Assembly (NCBI RefSeq): GCF_019279795.1 | Contig: NC_056739.1 | Span: forward strand, 10,243,229 to 10,307,228 | Length of the DNA stretch: 64,000 bases | Source of the DNA: Protopterus annectens | Taxonomy: Eukaryota > Chordata > Ceratodontiformes > Protopteridae | Direction: 5' to 3' | In this document: piece after piece, positions 48,010 through 58,803 of the stretch | Numbering within the stretch: the stretch's first letter is position 1 | How the letters are laid out: each line of letters begins with the position of its first letter | Notes under the pieces: generated by a model | What the model saw: only the letters and a program-made list of their open reading frames with translations | Databases searched by the model: none | Told to the model about the DNA's origin: nothing | Translations under genes and position numbers: made by a program

Positions 48010-48720
48010 AGAATTTAAAATCTCATGAAATGCATATCGTATATGTGGCACATTGCCTGGAGTGCAGAAAATTCTACGTAGGTAAGACAGACAGAACCCT
48101 TAAGGAGAGGATACAGGAATATGTCAAACAGAGTAAATCCAATGCTTTAGTAAAACATGTTACTAGTACTAATACCACACATATGTTTAGATTCCTAGTT
48201 ATTGCTAGGAATTTTGAAAGTTTAAGAGGGGGAGATGTTCGTAACAAAACTGAAGAGCTGGAAGCCAAATGGATAGCGACACTTAGAGCTGACACAGGGC
48301 ATGGTTTGAATGAACATATACCATTGAGACCTAAGTTAAAGTCCAGGCCTCTATTCAGATGAACTCACAAACCTTTAAAAAATGATATTTACATATTGAC
48401 TGATGTATTTTTTATCAGTAGCCACTAGTTGATGCTTTTATTGAAAATATTTTTATCTTGAATATTTTTATCTTGAATGTCTTAAATACTTATATATTTC
48501 AAATAGTATTTAACCAATAGGTCATGTGATTATGTGATCATGTGATGGGCTGGATTGTATTTAAGAAGGGTTTGTAATTTATTTGATGAATACACCTGAT
48601 GAAGCAGTTGTGAAAGTGCTTGTGCTATATTAAAGTTCTATGTTTTAATCTGGAGCCGGACCTGTGCCGACTGTTTGTTTTCGGATACTTTGCAGTTGAT
48701 TTTTTGTGGACACAGGTATC
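48010..48720 (+). mobile_element. Penelope-like element 3' end with GIY-YIG domain
   Basis: The frame 48030-48362 (110 codons) reads IVYVAHCLECRKFYVGKTDR then TLKERIQEYVKQ, the GIY-YIG nuclease signature as used in Penelope-like retroelements, followed by a helical part and the C-terminal motif GLNEHIPLRPKLK. The domain nicks target DNA during integration; the reverse transcriptase that should precede it is missing, so the copy is 5'-truncated. The 3' UTR has CCTGATGAAGCAGTTGTGAA, AGTGCTTGTGC, ATTAAAG and GGAGCCGGACCTGTGCCGAC, a tail layout common in vertebrate Penelope-like elements. The GIY-YIG frame itself is intact. Confidence 0.8.
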
Positions 48721-49580
48721 TGGGAGTTGCTGTTTTTTGTTCCTGTTACTTCTAACAAAAGAAAATTGAGGAGTAGATGCATGCTTGGCTTTCTGTTTCT
48801 TTTTGGGGCCCAGCTATAGGGCCGGTAGTCTGTTCCATGGTCAGGCTGAAAACGGTGTCTCTTCTCAGGGAAGACAAGCAGTAACTGGTGGTAAACAGTA
48901 CAGTCCACAAAAGTTGCTTTTTTGACAGAATAACACAGTAAAAAAAATTAAATGCTATTCCAGACCCGTGGAAGTAAAATAAACATATTTTCTGTTGAGA
49001 AATTTTTTTTTTTTCAGTTCCTTTACACCACTTTTAAACTGACAGAAAAAAACAGCTCTATTTAAAAGTATGTTACAGTTTAGAGACAGTCTGTTAAAAC
49101 ACACCATTCCTTGCTTTTAAATAACTTTCCTGAAAGAAAAGTAATAAAACATCAACAAAATTAAGAAAATAGAAGGTTTTACCCCAAAGGGAACGTATCT
49201 ATAATGCAAAGGAAAGCACAAACCAAAAGTCAATCCCTGAAAGTCTTAGAGGTGCCTACTCTTCAATGGCAGTAGCGTTCTAGAGGGCTTTGCACCCAAC
49301 ATTTCTTTTAATCCATTCAGATCGAGCTGTCTGACAGTTTGTGTGCATTGATGGTGCCCTGAAGCTTTGGAAACTGGCCAACTGTTATATCTAGGAGGAT
49401 ACAACCCATATAGTTAAAGCTACTGCAGCAGTGATAAATACGATAAACATCTTCCGGAACAGGCCTTAGCCTTCCCAGGCTACACTTGACCCATGACTGG
49501 AGCTAATGAGGATATCAAGGACCCTGATGCACCATCATCCTGCTGCTGGGAGTGTTTTACTATTTTTTCCATGCACCCTG
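48721..49580. other. Anonymous sequence, possibly DIRS-related at its start
   Basis: A minus-strand frame at 48645-48908 is rich in Arg/Lys/Pro (PYSWAPKRNRKP) and overlaps the Penelope-like tail. It might be DIRS sequence on the far side of the insertion, but no motif proves it. The remainder shows nothing. Confidence 0.25.
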
Positions 49581-49945
49581 TACTGGTTTCTGGAGAACAA
49601 GACTGAGAAACTAGCATGTATAAATATTTCAGGCCGTTCTTTGTTCTTGTCTTTGTGTGGAAGAAATTGGAGACATCTTCAAAAGGGAGTAACTCTGCCT
49701 GTAAATATCTGTAATATTTTTCTAATCTAGAGCTGTTAAGCTCAGTATGTTTTTTTTTGTTGTTTGTGTTTTGCAAAAGGAATTGATGTACTGGTTTATG
49801 TCTAAAGGACTGATAAACTGGAATGTATAAATATTTGACACTGGTCTTTGTTCTGCAAAACTGTTTGTTCTAGAAAAGGGTTGCTCTGCACGTGAACATT
49901 GTTACTGCTTTTCTAACAGAGTAGTTAAGCTCAGCACCCTTTAGA
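49581..49945 (+). repeat. Old tandem duplication, period about 208 bp
   Basis: Unit 1 begins TACTGGTTTCTGG at 49581 and unit 2 TACTGGTTTATG at 49789. Both contain ATGTATAAATATTT, TCTTTGTTCT and GTTAAGCTCAG at matching offsets. The units are strongly diverged and unit 2 is shorter. Confidence 0.65.
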
Positions 49946-51394
49946 AAGAGATAGCTAGGATATTCAATTATCTATAGATCAGCTTTTTTATACATATTCT
50001 ACCCAGTGTAACTAACTGTTATTTTGCTATTCTTTATGCACTTTCTTATTCCTCTTCATATTTAATCCATAGCTTCCATAGTTGTACTGTTTAAGTAAGG
50101 TTTATTTATTCACTTTTAAGCTTTTATGACTGTTCTTTATATGTGTATGTATATAAAATAGTATTTCTTATCTGAGAGGAAGGTTATCATTTACAAGTGT
50201 AGGTTAACAAACTGTGCCTCCTGCCTCTGCTTAGCTAGATCATTTGGCTCTACTTCCAGTAAAAACATTAAGGTGTATAATTTTGTATTTGTCTTCATCA
50301 AGAGCAGCAGATAGCTGAAAGTCCCTAGCTGTATCCAACATAGTAGCAGTGCTACTGCGCCAGGAAGAAAGGTATGGAGAACAGGGGAATTCTGAGAGTC
50401 TTCCATGGGAATTGTGCCTATGTGTGTCTCTTTTTTGTACACATATGAAAACAGTAGCATGTATGAAAAGCACGTATCATCAGTACAAGGCACTGGAAGA
50501 CACCACATTTCACAGACAGGTGAGAAAGGTGCCCTGATTCTGCTCTACAGGTAGTACCGAATCTGAAAGTGGATGTTAAAAGCATATAACAAGGACAGCG
50601 GTACATATTCCCTTTATGCTCTTGGAGTCAGGTTGCAATTTGTTACTTGATTACTGAGCTACACTCCTGTACAGTTTCTTTTTTTGTTTTACCCTGTTAG
50701 GTATCAATGGTGTGAGTCAAGAAATTCTCTGGTGTCATCTAGGACCTTCATACTGGTGGCAGTGAGGCAATCAATCCATGATGTTTTAGCTGCCAGTGGT
50801 GGTATTCAAACCCCATCCATCCACATGAACATCACAGAGTGTTCATTCAGATTAAGTGCACATGCTACTTTGCACCCAGGTCCTCACACGGAAGTAGGAT
50901 ACTGTCATCTGTTTATCCTACAGGAACCAAACTCATAGTAGTTGCTTAGTCTTTCCACTCCTGAGTAGTTCTTAGGATGCTGCTTGAATGGATTAATAGG
51001 TAGTTTGGAAGATCACTCTGACATTATGCCAGCAATCTGGCAAAACTATAAGGAATTCAAAGATAATTAATGAGTTGTGGTTTGAAACATTAATCAGTTA
51101 TGGTCAGAAAAAACTTGGCAGGGCAAATTATCCATACTGAATAAGAGCAAGAGTCAAGAGGAAGTAACAAATGAGTCACTGCCATGACATATGAGCTGTA
51201 AGGGTAACCAGTCCTTTTGCAAAAAACAGAAAGCCTTAAAAGAATATGGGACACGGATAAGAAAGAAACCTGATGAAAAGGTCTGGTGATCTGTGGAAGT
51301 AAGGGTGGGTTACTGAGGAAAGAATCTATAACACTTAGCAGACACAACAGCTCATATGGCCTTTTTCTGTTGCCATTATTATATGCCCAGATGT
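49946..51394. other. Anonymous sequence
   Basis: No repeat family or coding domain recognised. Confidence 0.4.
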
Positions 51395-51600
51395 AATATT
51401 TCATTCATTAATTCATTTTCCACTACCTGCTTAATCCATTTCAGGGTCAGAGGAAACCTGAAGTTTATACTGGCTTTCACTGAGCACAAGGCAAAGAAAC
51501 CATTCCTTACTAGGGCGCTAACCCATCATAGGGTATACACAGGTGGCACTCATGTCTAGGGTAAATCTGGAGAAACATCACTTCACTCATAGTATAACCT
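51395..51600 (-). mobile_element. SINE-related fish-type repeat fragment
   Basis: TTCATTCATTAATTCATTTT, then CTGCTTAATCCATTTCAGGG, GCACAAGGCA and GGGCGCTAACCCATCATAGG. This order matches the complement of the 3' half of tRNA-derived SINEs widespread in fishes (GCGATGGACTGGCGxCC ... GGATAAGCGG ... ATGAATGAA). The tRNA head is not visible, so it is partial and old. Confidence 0.45.
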
Positions 51601-53210
51601 GGTAACATATCCTAGAGTCTCTAATTTTTGGACTTTCAGACATTTGCTTGTAATGCAATTCTTTGCTTTTGTCTCCTATCCATGTTGCTGGTCATTTCAG
51701 CTCTGGATATAATTCTTGTAACATTCTAGCCATTATCAGGATGTTTTTACCACCTCTCCGCTTTTCTTTCTTCATGGCTCACTAAAATATAAACTGCAGA
51801 ATAAATCCTGTTTACTGGTATCTACATAAACTGATGTCACTAGCAGTTGTTTATAGGCCTATAGTATACATAACCGGAAGAAATAGCCAAAGGGTAGGAA
51901 CAATGTGGCAAGCATGTCTTTTTGCAAGACTGCAAAAAAAAGCAGATTGGCCATGCTGTCCTAACCCTGTCCATATCTCCTCAACATCTCTGAATGGATC
52001 TTGTCCGTGCTTGCAACCTTACCATTACAGAGCCCTCTGATCACCACAGTGAATTCAGCTGTACTGCCTAATAGGAAGGCATAGCTATCATACTGTGTTT
52101 CTTGGAACTTTCTTTCCACCTCCTAAGAGTGTTATGCATAGTACTCGAGCCTTAAAGCCCTTGTTTAGCATAGCCTGTGTGATGTCCTGCCTTCCTCTTC
52201 TATGTGAACAAACGATTTATCAGAACACCTTTGCAATCACATGAGTATTCTTTCTGCATGGCCTCTTCAAACTTCTCCTCATGTGTCCAAACTTTCAGTT
52301 TAGTAACAATTTGTTGTTGAAGCTTTTTTGCATCTTAGTGCCTCTCAGCTGAATAATGACAGCTATCCATAACAGCTGATTAAAGGACCACCTTCTTTAA
52401 CATTTTCTTTCATTTTTCTGTGAATTAAATGCTGATCATCAGCTTCCCTACATGTTGCTTGACAGCCAGAGAAGAGCTATTGTCATGTGCATTCCTCTGC
52501 CTGTGCCCTTCCCTAAGTACGGTATGCATACTCATCGGTGCGAGCTCATCCTTTGTCCTTTACACTACTCGTCTGCAACAGCCAGTCTCTGCTAGGTGTC
52601 AGGCATGCAGCAAACTCTCCCCAAGATGAGGAAGTTGGCATTTGCCATTATCTCTCACCCTGCTCAGCCATCTCCTCCAGTGCCCAGGTAGCTAATTGAT
52701 TCTGTGTCATCAGGACTACCTTCTACATCCAGAAGCAGGTTTTAGTGTATATCTTTGAGTCAAAATACAGTTCTACAGCTGATAAAAATAGTATCTGATT
52801 TCATCAGTGGTACTTCACAGTGACTTTGAAGAAGGTCACTGTTGTAAAGCTATTTGTTGCGATGCCCTTTTGGCTGCTTATTCACAATGTCAAAAGCATT
52901 TGAATTTACTGTAGTTTTCCAGAAACTTCTTATGGAAGTCTTCTTTAGACTAACATCTGCACCCACAACTATCCCTTGTTCAGTGGGGTTTTACTGACAT
53001 TTGTCTTATACCTGACTTATTCCACTGTAGAAAATCAATCAATGAGAAATCGTGAGCTGCCTTCAGTTTGTTATGCACACTAGGGATAGAGCAGATTTCC
53101 ATGTGCAAGAGGGCATAGATGGTACAGCCCACTTACCACGAAAACTTTGTTTAGGAATGCCCAGACCCTGGCTGACTACCTGTTATCTGACAGCAGAGCC
53201 ACTGTTTTAT
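51601..53210. other. Anonymous sequence
   Basis: No feature recognised; short frames only. Confidence 0.4.
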
Positions 53211-53542
53211 AGGTTCATAGGTGTGTACTAGGCCAACGGCCCTCGAGCCTTTACAAGCATAGACCATAGAAGTGCCCTGACAGCATGCCGCCATTAGTTC
53301 CCAGTGCCTCTATCAAGTAGAACCACTGGAGTGATCCCCGGGATGATCTTTCTATTTCCCATACTCATCAAGATTTCTCTTGAAAAGGGCCAATGATGTG
53401 CTCTGCTTGACATGTATGGGAACTATATTTCAGAGCATGGGCAGTCTCTGGGTTATGAACCTGTCCCTCTAGCATGTTCTGTTGATTGTGGCAATGAGGT
53501 CGAGGTCCTTGGAGCATGTGGTGCGGAGGGATTAGGATTTCT
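53211..53542 (-). mobile_element. CR1-family LINE, subfamily 1, 3' fragment
   Basis: TATAGGTTCATAGG tail at the left, then the complement of the 3' UTR and of the ORF2 end blocks (GATGATCTTTCTATTTCCCA for GNRKxxPGI; GAACATGCTAGAGGGAC complement for the NRTCWRD block). Truncated at about 53542. Confidence 0.8.
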
Positions 53543-53814
53543 GTACGTATAATAGAGCAGAGTTCCTGGGATGATCTGTGGGTAATGTATCACAACATGG
53601 GACTCTGTCACATGAAAGCATTACATGACAGAAACTCATACAAACAACATATCACTCAGCCCAATCTATTTTTTTTCTTTTTACACTGCATGGTATATGG
53701 TGTCATTAGAAACATATTCATTTAACATGTTTTTCTTTTCCTGGCAGCAAAGAGTAAGCCATACCTTCTAACATTTACAAGGCTTCCATTCAGTGTTTGC
53801 AGATATATCTAATC

Positions 53815-54159
53815 CATTGATGGCGAACCTATGACACACCAAGATGTTTTGGGTGACACATCAGCATTCACCAACACCCGAGTTACCAAAGAAACTGAAT
53901 TAAAAATAAATACAAGAAATATGTGACCCTGCACTTATCTATTAAAAATCAGCAACAAAAAAAGTCATTAATTAATGTTAATCAAATCAAATGCAGTGTG
54001 TTCCATATTTTTTTCAGTTCAATTCAAAATTACTATTAAAAGTAGGGAAATTTTTTGGTGCACTATTTTAAGCCCAGTTATCAGAGCGCATGAATTTTCT
54101 CTATTGGAAGTCACTGATTTTTCTTTTACATTTATAATACATAGCAGCACTCATGACTG

Positions 54160-54227
<68 letters not shown>

Positions 54228-54357
54228 TTTAAATAAATGAATATGTAAAGAATTGCTTCTCTTTTGTGCGTGCGGGGGGGGGGGGGGGGACACCAGAGTC
54301 AAGATAGGCATTTTCCATATTTTTGACATGCTAAGCCCAAAAGGTTTACCATCACTG
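53815..54357. mobile_element. Non-autonomous hAT-type element with 8-bp target duplication
   Basis: The left end is CATTGATGGCGAACCTATG and the right end, complemented, CAGTGATGGTAAACCTTTT, an inverted pair of about 19 bp. The flanks are ATCTAATC (53807-53814) and ATCTAGTC (54358-54365), an 8-bp duplication with one mismatch, as made by hAT transposases. The CAGTGATGGCGAACCT-type end is familiar from vertebrate hAT elements. The interior (543 bp) has no transposase and contains (TA)n at 54163-54220, a T-run and a G-run (about 54273-54288). Confidence 0.8.
54163..54220. repeat. (TA)n microsatellite inside the hAT element
   Basis: About 57 bp of pure TA followed by a T-run. Confidence 0.95.
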
Positions 54358-54365
54358 ATCTAGTC

Positions 54366-55000
54366 TCTATAACAGAAGACTAAGAAATGTTTAAGATGAG
54401 TAATTCATTTCCATGTGAAGTGACACCCAGAAATGTAATAGCAGCCCAGGAACAGTGTAAAGGAAAGGTGCCTAACTTTATGTGCAGAGGCAAAGTATGA
54501 CTATTAACCATCAGGCCATTCTAAGTATGTATGATGTTTCCATGCAGTAACCAGCCAAAGCAGGTAATTAACATTAAGTCCAACTATGTGTAAAGTATTT
54601 TGGACACCTTTTCTATAAACCTTGTACTATAAAAGTCAATCTTTTGCTAAATACTAATTAACAATTTTTATGTGGGTTAATTATTTTCCAGCAGTAATCA
54701 TTCTTCAAGATGTTAATGTGAACTAACTATAAAAGTACCACACTGCAGAAAGAATGCACAGTGCATCTGCTTTTTCACAGCATGTTGTTTCAGCTTTCAT
54801 GCAATTTCTTTTGCATGGTGGGCTCAGTCTTTGTAGACCTGTTCAGCTATTGGTGGAATTTAATTTAACAGCAACTAAAACTTTGCAGAAACCTTTCAAA
54901 ATACTCTGCTTTTGCAATATATTTTTTAAAATTGTATTTATTTATTTTTTGGAGGCGTAAATCTCATAAGGAAAGTTGTAACCTGACGACCATATTAAAA
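54366..55000 (+). other. 5' flank and presumed 5' UTR of the SLC5 gene
   Basis: AT-rich sequence between the hAT element and the first coding exon. No CpG island. It contains the TATA-like box described separately and several upstream ATGs without useful frames. Confidence 0.4.
54727..54735 (+). promoter_or_regulatory. Candidate TATA box
   Basis: CTATAAAAG lies 266 bp upstream of the SLC5 start codon, giving a plausible transcription start near 54755-54760. A second similar box (ACTATAAAAG) is at about 54627-54636. AT-rich surroundings make chance matches likely. Confidence 0.25.
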
Positions 55001-55363
55001 ATGTCAGCGCTGGTATCCACTGATGGAGAAGTGGCACAGTTTTCTGTGTGGGATTATGTGGTTTTTGTAGTAATTTTATTGGTTGCTGCAGCAGTTGGCA
55101 TTGTTCAAGCATTTATTGGAAAAGGTCAGAATACCAGCAGAGACTTTCTGCTGGGGGGCCGGCAGATGACTGCTTTACCTGTTGCCCTCTCACTGACTGC
55201 TAGCTTTATGTCTGGCATCACTGTGATTGGAACACCATCTGAAGCATATCGGTTTGGTGTAGGCTTTTGGCTTTTTGCTTTTGCCTACTGCATCATGTCT
55301 GCTGTTACTGCTGAAATATATCTTCCTGTGTTTTACAGACTTGGAATCACAAGTACATATGAG
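55001..55363 (+). CDS. Sodium-coupled transporter SLC5 family, first coding exon (SLC5A8/SLC5A12-like)
   Basis: 121 codons of a plasma-membrane sodium/solute symporter of the SLC5A8/A12/A5/A6 branch (monocarboxylate, iodide or vitamin uptake coupled to Na+). After a short extracellular N-terminus, [20 protein letters not shown] (residues 16-35) is the first membrane helix. [20 protein letters not shown] (41-60) is the conserved loop. [20 protein letters not shown] (61-80) is the unwound substrate/sodium helix with the family motif, followed by [27 protein letters not shown] (89-108) is the third helix, and [13 protein letters not shown] closes the exon. The exon ends GAG|GTACAGT, a good donor in phase 0, where SLC5A8-type genes also split before YLELRFN. 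ATG at 55001 is chosen over 54932 because family members start just before the WDY motif. The next exon is not in the window. Substrate and paralogue cannot be decided from this exon. Confidence 0.9.
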
Positions 55364-56380
55364 GTACAGTTTTAAATATTTTAAACATATTTTGCTCATA
55401 TAATAAACATTTCATGGATTTAAAATATTTTCAAATATATAATTTGATACTCAGCTACAAAGAATAGTTCACCTCTGTAAAAACCATCCACATGATTCTA
55501 CTGAACTACATAACTGCATAGTCAAAGTTTTGTTTTAGGTAATTAGCAACCTAACAAATACATAATGCTGTGAACTGTTAACAAAATCATATCTCCCCTA
55601 AAGCTTCCAGACTGGTGACACTGTAGCTTATAATTTGTTCTTGTAAACATTTATGCATGCATTTATTATTTCATTTATGGAAACCTGACTCCTAGGAATT
55701 GATACCTCAATGCTCTAAGTTCCATTTTGTAAGGGATAAAGAACAATTACATCTCCAGCAGTTACCAGCAAGCATTTTCAGTGCCATGTAGTTGACAGTT
55801 GACCCATTATGTTGACTATTTTGCTCTTTGTGTTAATATGTAATTAAGACAGAACAGATGGCCAATGTAGACTAATATGTTTGCAGTGCCTGTAGTTCAG
55901 TTTTCACTTTAATGTATGCCATTTCAAATACTATACTAATTATTGGTAATATCTTTGTTTGATATATCTTAAACCATATTAACATAAGTTAGGTCAGCTA
56001 AGAGACAATATGTAACATTCTTTTCAGCCGCAGGAAGTTACATTTTCATAGCAGATTTCCAAGTTGGTATGTTTTATTTATTTATGAAGATAACAGCACA
56101 CAAACATATCAGGCACTTCAAATTCTCAGCCAACAGGCAACGTTCATGTGTAATTTTGCAATTAATTATCTTAGAGTTTGGATGAGGTTGAATATATGGC
56201 ATGTTTCATCTTTCACAGGCAGTGGACTCAAAGTATAATAAATAATGGCGACCATGCTCACCATAAAGAGAGTTATGAATAATCAGTGAGGGGAAACCAG
56301 TATTTATTCATAATGTATTTAATTTGTTTTCTGCCAGTTTTTTTTAATACCTCAGCAGGCTAACCACCCCCCCCTCCGCG
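55364..56380 (+). other. Start of the SLC5 first intron
   Basis: Begins with donor GTACAGT. No repeat recognised in this part. Confidence 0.6.
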
Positions 56381-56400
56381 CACACACACACACACACACA

Positions 56401-56494
<94 letters not shown>
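56381..56494 (+). repeat. (CA)n microsatellite, 114 bp
   Basis: The longest dinucleotide run of the window, interrupted once by CGCG near 56401. Confidence 0.95.
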
Positions 56495-56498
<4 letters not shown>

Positions 56499-57106
56499 TG
56501 ACAAGACTTAGGGGTGCTACAGAGTAAATATCTGTCATATTCATGGGAGAATGTTGTATATGTTTCCTTTGATTGCCCTCAGAGTAGCACACCATGACCT
56601 TAAAAGCTAGCCTGCACTGTCATAGGACTAATCTCCAACTGGGTCTTACTCCATCATCGGTATTATTGACTCATGAGGAACACCAATGCAGTGATATTAG
56701 GGACCCCCTCCCCTGACAGATACAGTACTGTGCTTCTTCCTGCCTTCCTTCCTCCAACTAGACTGTAATCATCCAGACTATTTTTCAAACCTGTCATCAG
56801 CTGCAAGGACAGATATGTTCCAATGACAGCAAGCTGCCTCTCTTGGACTTTTCTGTTTATAGTATGAGGCTTGTAAGTACAACACAGTTTATGCTTGTAT
56901 CGCATTACAGGGATACATGCAATCATACTGCTGTAGTCCAACTGTTCTGTGTATAATAAATCTAAAAGTGGGTAACAGTAGCACCTCTAGTACACTGGCC
57001 CTTAAGGACATCCTGGACCCAGGTTAAACACTGGACCATACTCCTATAGAACAGTATATAAAATAGCCAAACACAAAAAATAATATGCACCATAAACCAG
57101 TAACCA
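56495..57106. other. Intronic anonymous sequence
   Basis: No repeat or coding domain recognised. Confidence 0.4.
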
Positions 57107-57400
57107 AAAAACACCCGGAACGGTTGCAAGGGAACCCAATCATGAAGCACATAAAAACAGTACCAAGTATTGCAGGAAGATCCAATACAACAAACAAAGG
57201 TGTCCGACCACAAGGTTGTTACCATGTATTGCAGGGCAGTTGAATACAGCCAACCAAGTACAGCAGGTTGGTCCAATACAAGGTCCAAACAACTTTGTGG
57301 TTGGACGCCTTTGTTGGTTGTATTGGACCTCCCTGTAATACTTGTTATTGTTTTTATGTGCTTCCTGGCTGGGTTCCCTTGCGACTGCTCCAAGTGTTTC
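57107..57400. repeat. Foldback element: ~113-bp inverted arms with 67-bp loop
   Basis: The left arm (57107-57220: GCAAGGGAACCC, GAAGCACATAAAAACAGTA, AGATCCAATACAACAAACAA) is the reverse complement of the right arm (57288-57400) with few mismatches. The loop itself carries variants of the arm unit (TATTGCAGG ... CAATACA), so the element is built of about three related ~45-bp units plus their inverted copies. Transcribed RNA would form a stem of over 100 bp. It encodes no protein. Confidence 0.85.
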
Positions 57401-57671
57401 TCAGTATAGAAAATAGCTTATTTTCTTCATGGAGACTGTTAGTAAAGATATGAGAGAAAGAAGGGAAAACAAGTAAGTGTTGAAGACTGCAAGGGCACAT
57501 GGAACAAAGGAGGCAATTATACAAAGACAGTATAATAATAAAAAAGTGAATGAAAAGTAATTGTGTACTACAAACTTAAAGAAGAAATATATTTTATATA
57601 ACTTTTAATTTATAAAATTACACAGGGAAAATACTTCACTGAATGTTCCTGCAAAATGCTGAATAGTTTAG

Positions 57672-58262
57672 AACCATTATAGAATACAACTCCCCATTTG
57701 GTATGTACCTCTCAAGACATCTGCAACAGCTGGAAAGGCCACAAAAATACCTCACTAAAAGAATCACAGGACTAAAGCAAATGCCCTATGCTGACCGTCT
57801 AAAAAACCTCCATCTATACTCTTGTCACATATCGTCTACTCAGAGGCGATCTCTGCTTAACATACAAGGCCATGTCAAACCCAGAGCTGTTGGACATGCT
57901 ACACTTAAAGAAATCCCAATCCCTCAGAGCCACACACTCCAGGGATCTAAACCTTGACATCACAATGAACAAAACATGCTGGAGGGATAGGTTCCTGATC
58001 CAGAGACTCCCCAGACTCTGGAATAAACCGCCCATACATGTCAAGCAGAGCGCCTCTTGGCCCTCTTCAAAAGGAATCTTGACAATTGGATGGGAGATAG
58101 GAAATTCATCCCGGGGATCACGTCAGTCACCCTGCTAGACAGGGTCCAGGGAAGTAAATATTGTGGGAAGAAATAGCCAGGGAATTGTTATGTCTAGGCT
58201 TGTTATAGGCCCTAGGGCCGATAGCTTTGTATCAACCTTTGAACCTATGAACCTATGAACTA
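57672..58262 (+). mobile_element. CR1-family LINE, subfamily 1, 3' fragment
   Basis: Frames at 57703-57957 and 57872-58138 read MYLSRHLQQLERPQKYLTKR, KQMPYADRLKNL, then NKTCWRDRFLIQRLPRLWNK, the ORF2 C-terminus with a frameshift between. The 3' UTR has CCTAGGGCCGATAGCTTTGT and ends CCTTTGAACCTATGAACC. Inside the presumed SLC5 intron, same strand. Confidence 0.87.
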
Positions 58263-58660
58263 TATGCTTACAAATTTCTCATAACATGATTTTTCAAGGC
58301 TGTCTTCCTACAACCATTCCTTATTTACAGGGGTAATGAAAAAAGTGGAATAACATATGAGCTGTAGTTTTAGTTTACTAATACAAAAGACACTGTAGAC
58401 ATGATTTTAAAAAAGTTGTGACATTCATGGAGTAATGCGAAGAACCTGTCTATTCTGACTCAGTCAGGGTTTATATGTTGCATGTGTCCAGACTTACAGG
58501 CATGCAATGAAAATAAATCAAGAACATTTCATAAATATTTCCTACTGCTTTAATACAGTCTTCTAATGGGTTACATCTGTAAAGAATGAGGGAGAAATGT
58601 TCCAAATTTATCTGAAAACATAATTTCAAACAGCATTTGTGAAATACCTTCAAGACAAGA
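58263..58660. other. Intronic anonymous sequence
   Basis: Nothing recognised. Confidence 0.4.
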
Positions 58661-58666
58661 TAGGGG

Positions 58667-58803
58667 TGGGAGGCTGGCATAATAGTCAAGGTGCTTACCT
58701 TACAGACACAAGGTGCAAGGTTTAATTCTCACAGGGGTAATTGGCTGGACTTCAAAAGGCCCACAAAAGCAGTTAGCCTAGTACTAATCTTTCAACCTAT
58801 AAC
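58667..58803 (+). mobile_element. tRNA-derived SINE with CR1-type 3' end
   Basis: Box A TGGCATAATAG (58674-58684) fits TRGYNNARNNG, and box B GGTTTAATTCT (about 58718-58728) is GGTTCGATTCT with the CG decayed. A short body follows (GGGGTAATTGGCTGGACTTC) and the end is GCAGTTAGCCTAGTACTAAT then CTTTCAACCTATAA, matching the last ~35 bp of the CR1 family (GATAGCCTAGTACC ... CCTATGAACC). Length about 135 bp. Confidence 0.75.

Noticed and set aside
58667-58803. Functional tRNA gene
   Set aside because: Box B is decayed, acceptor pairing is absent and a LINE-type tail follows.
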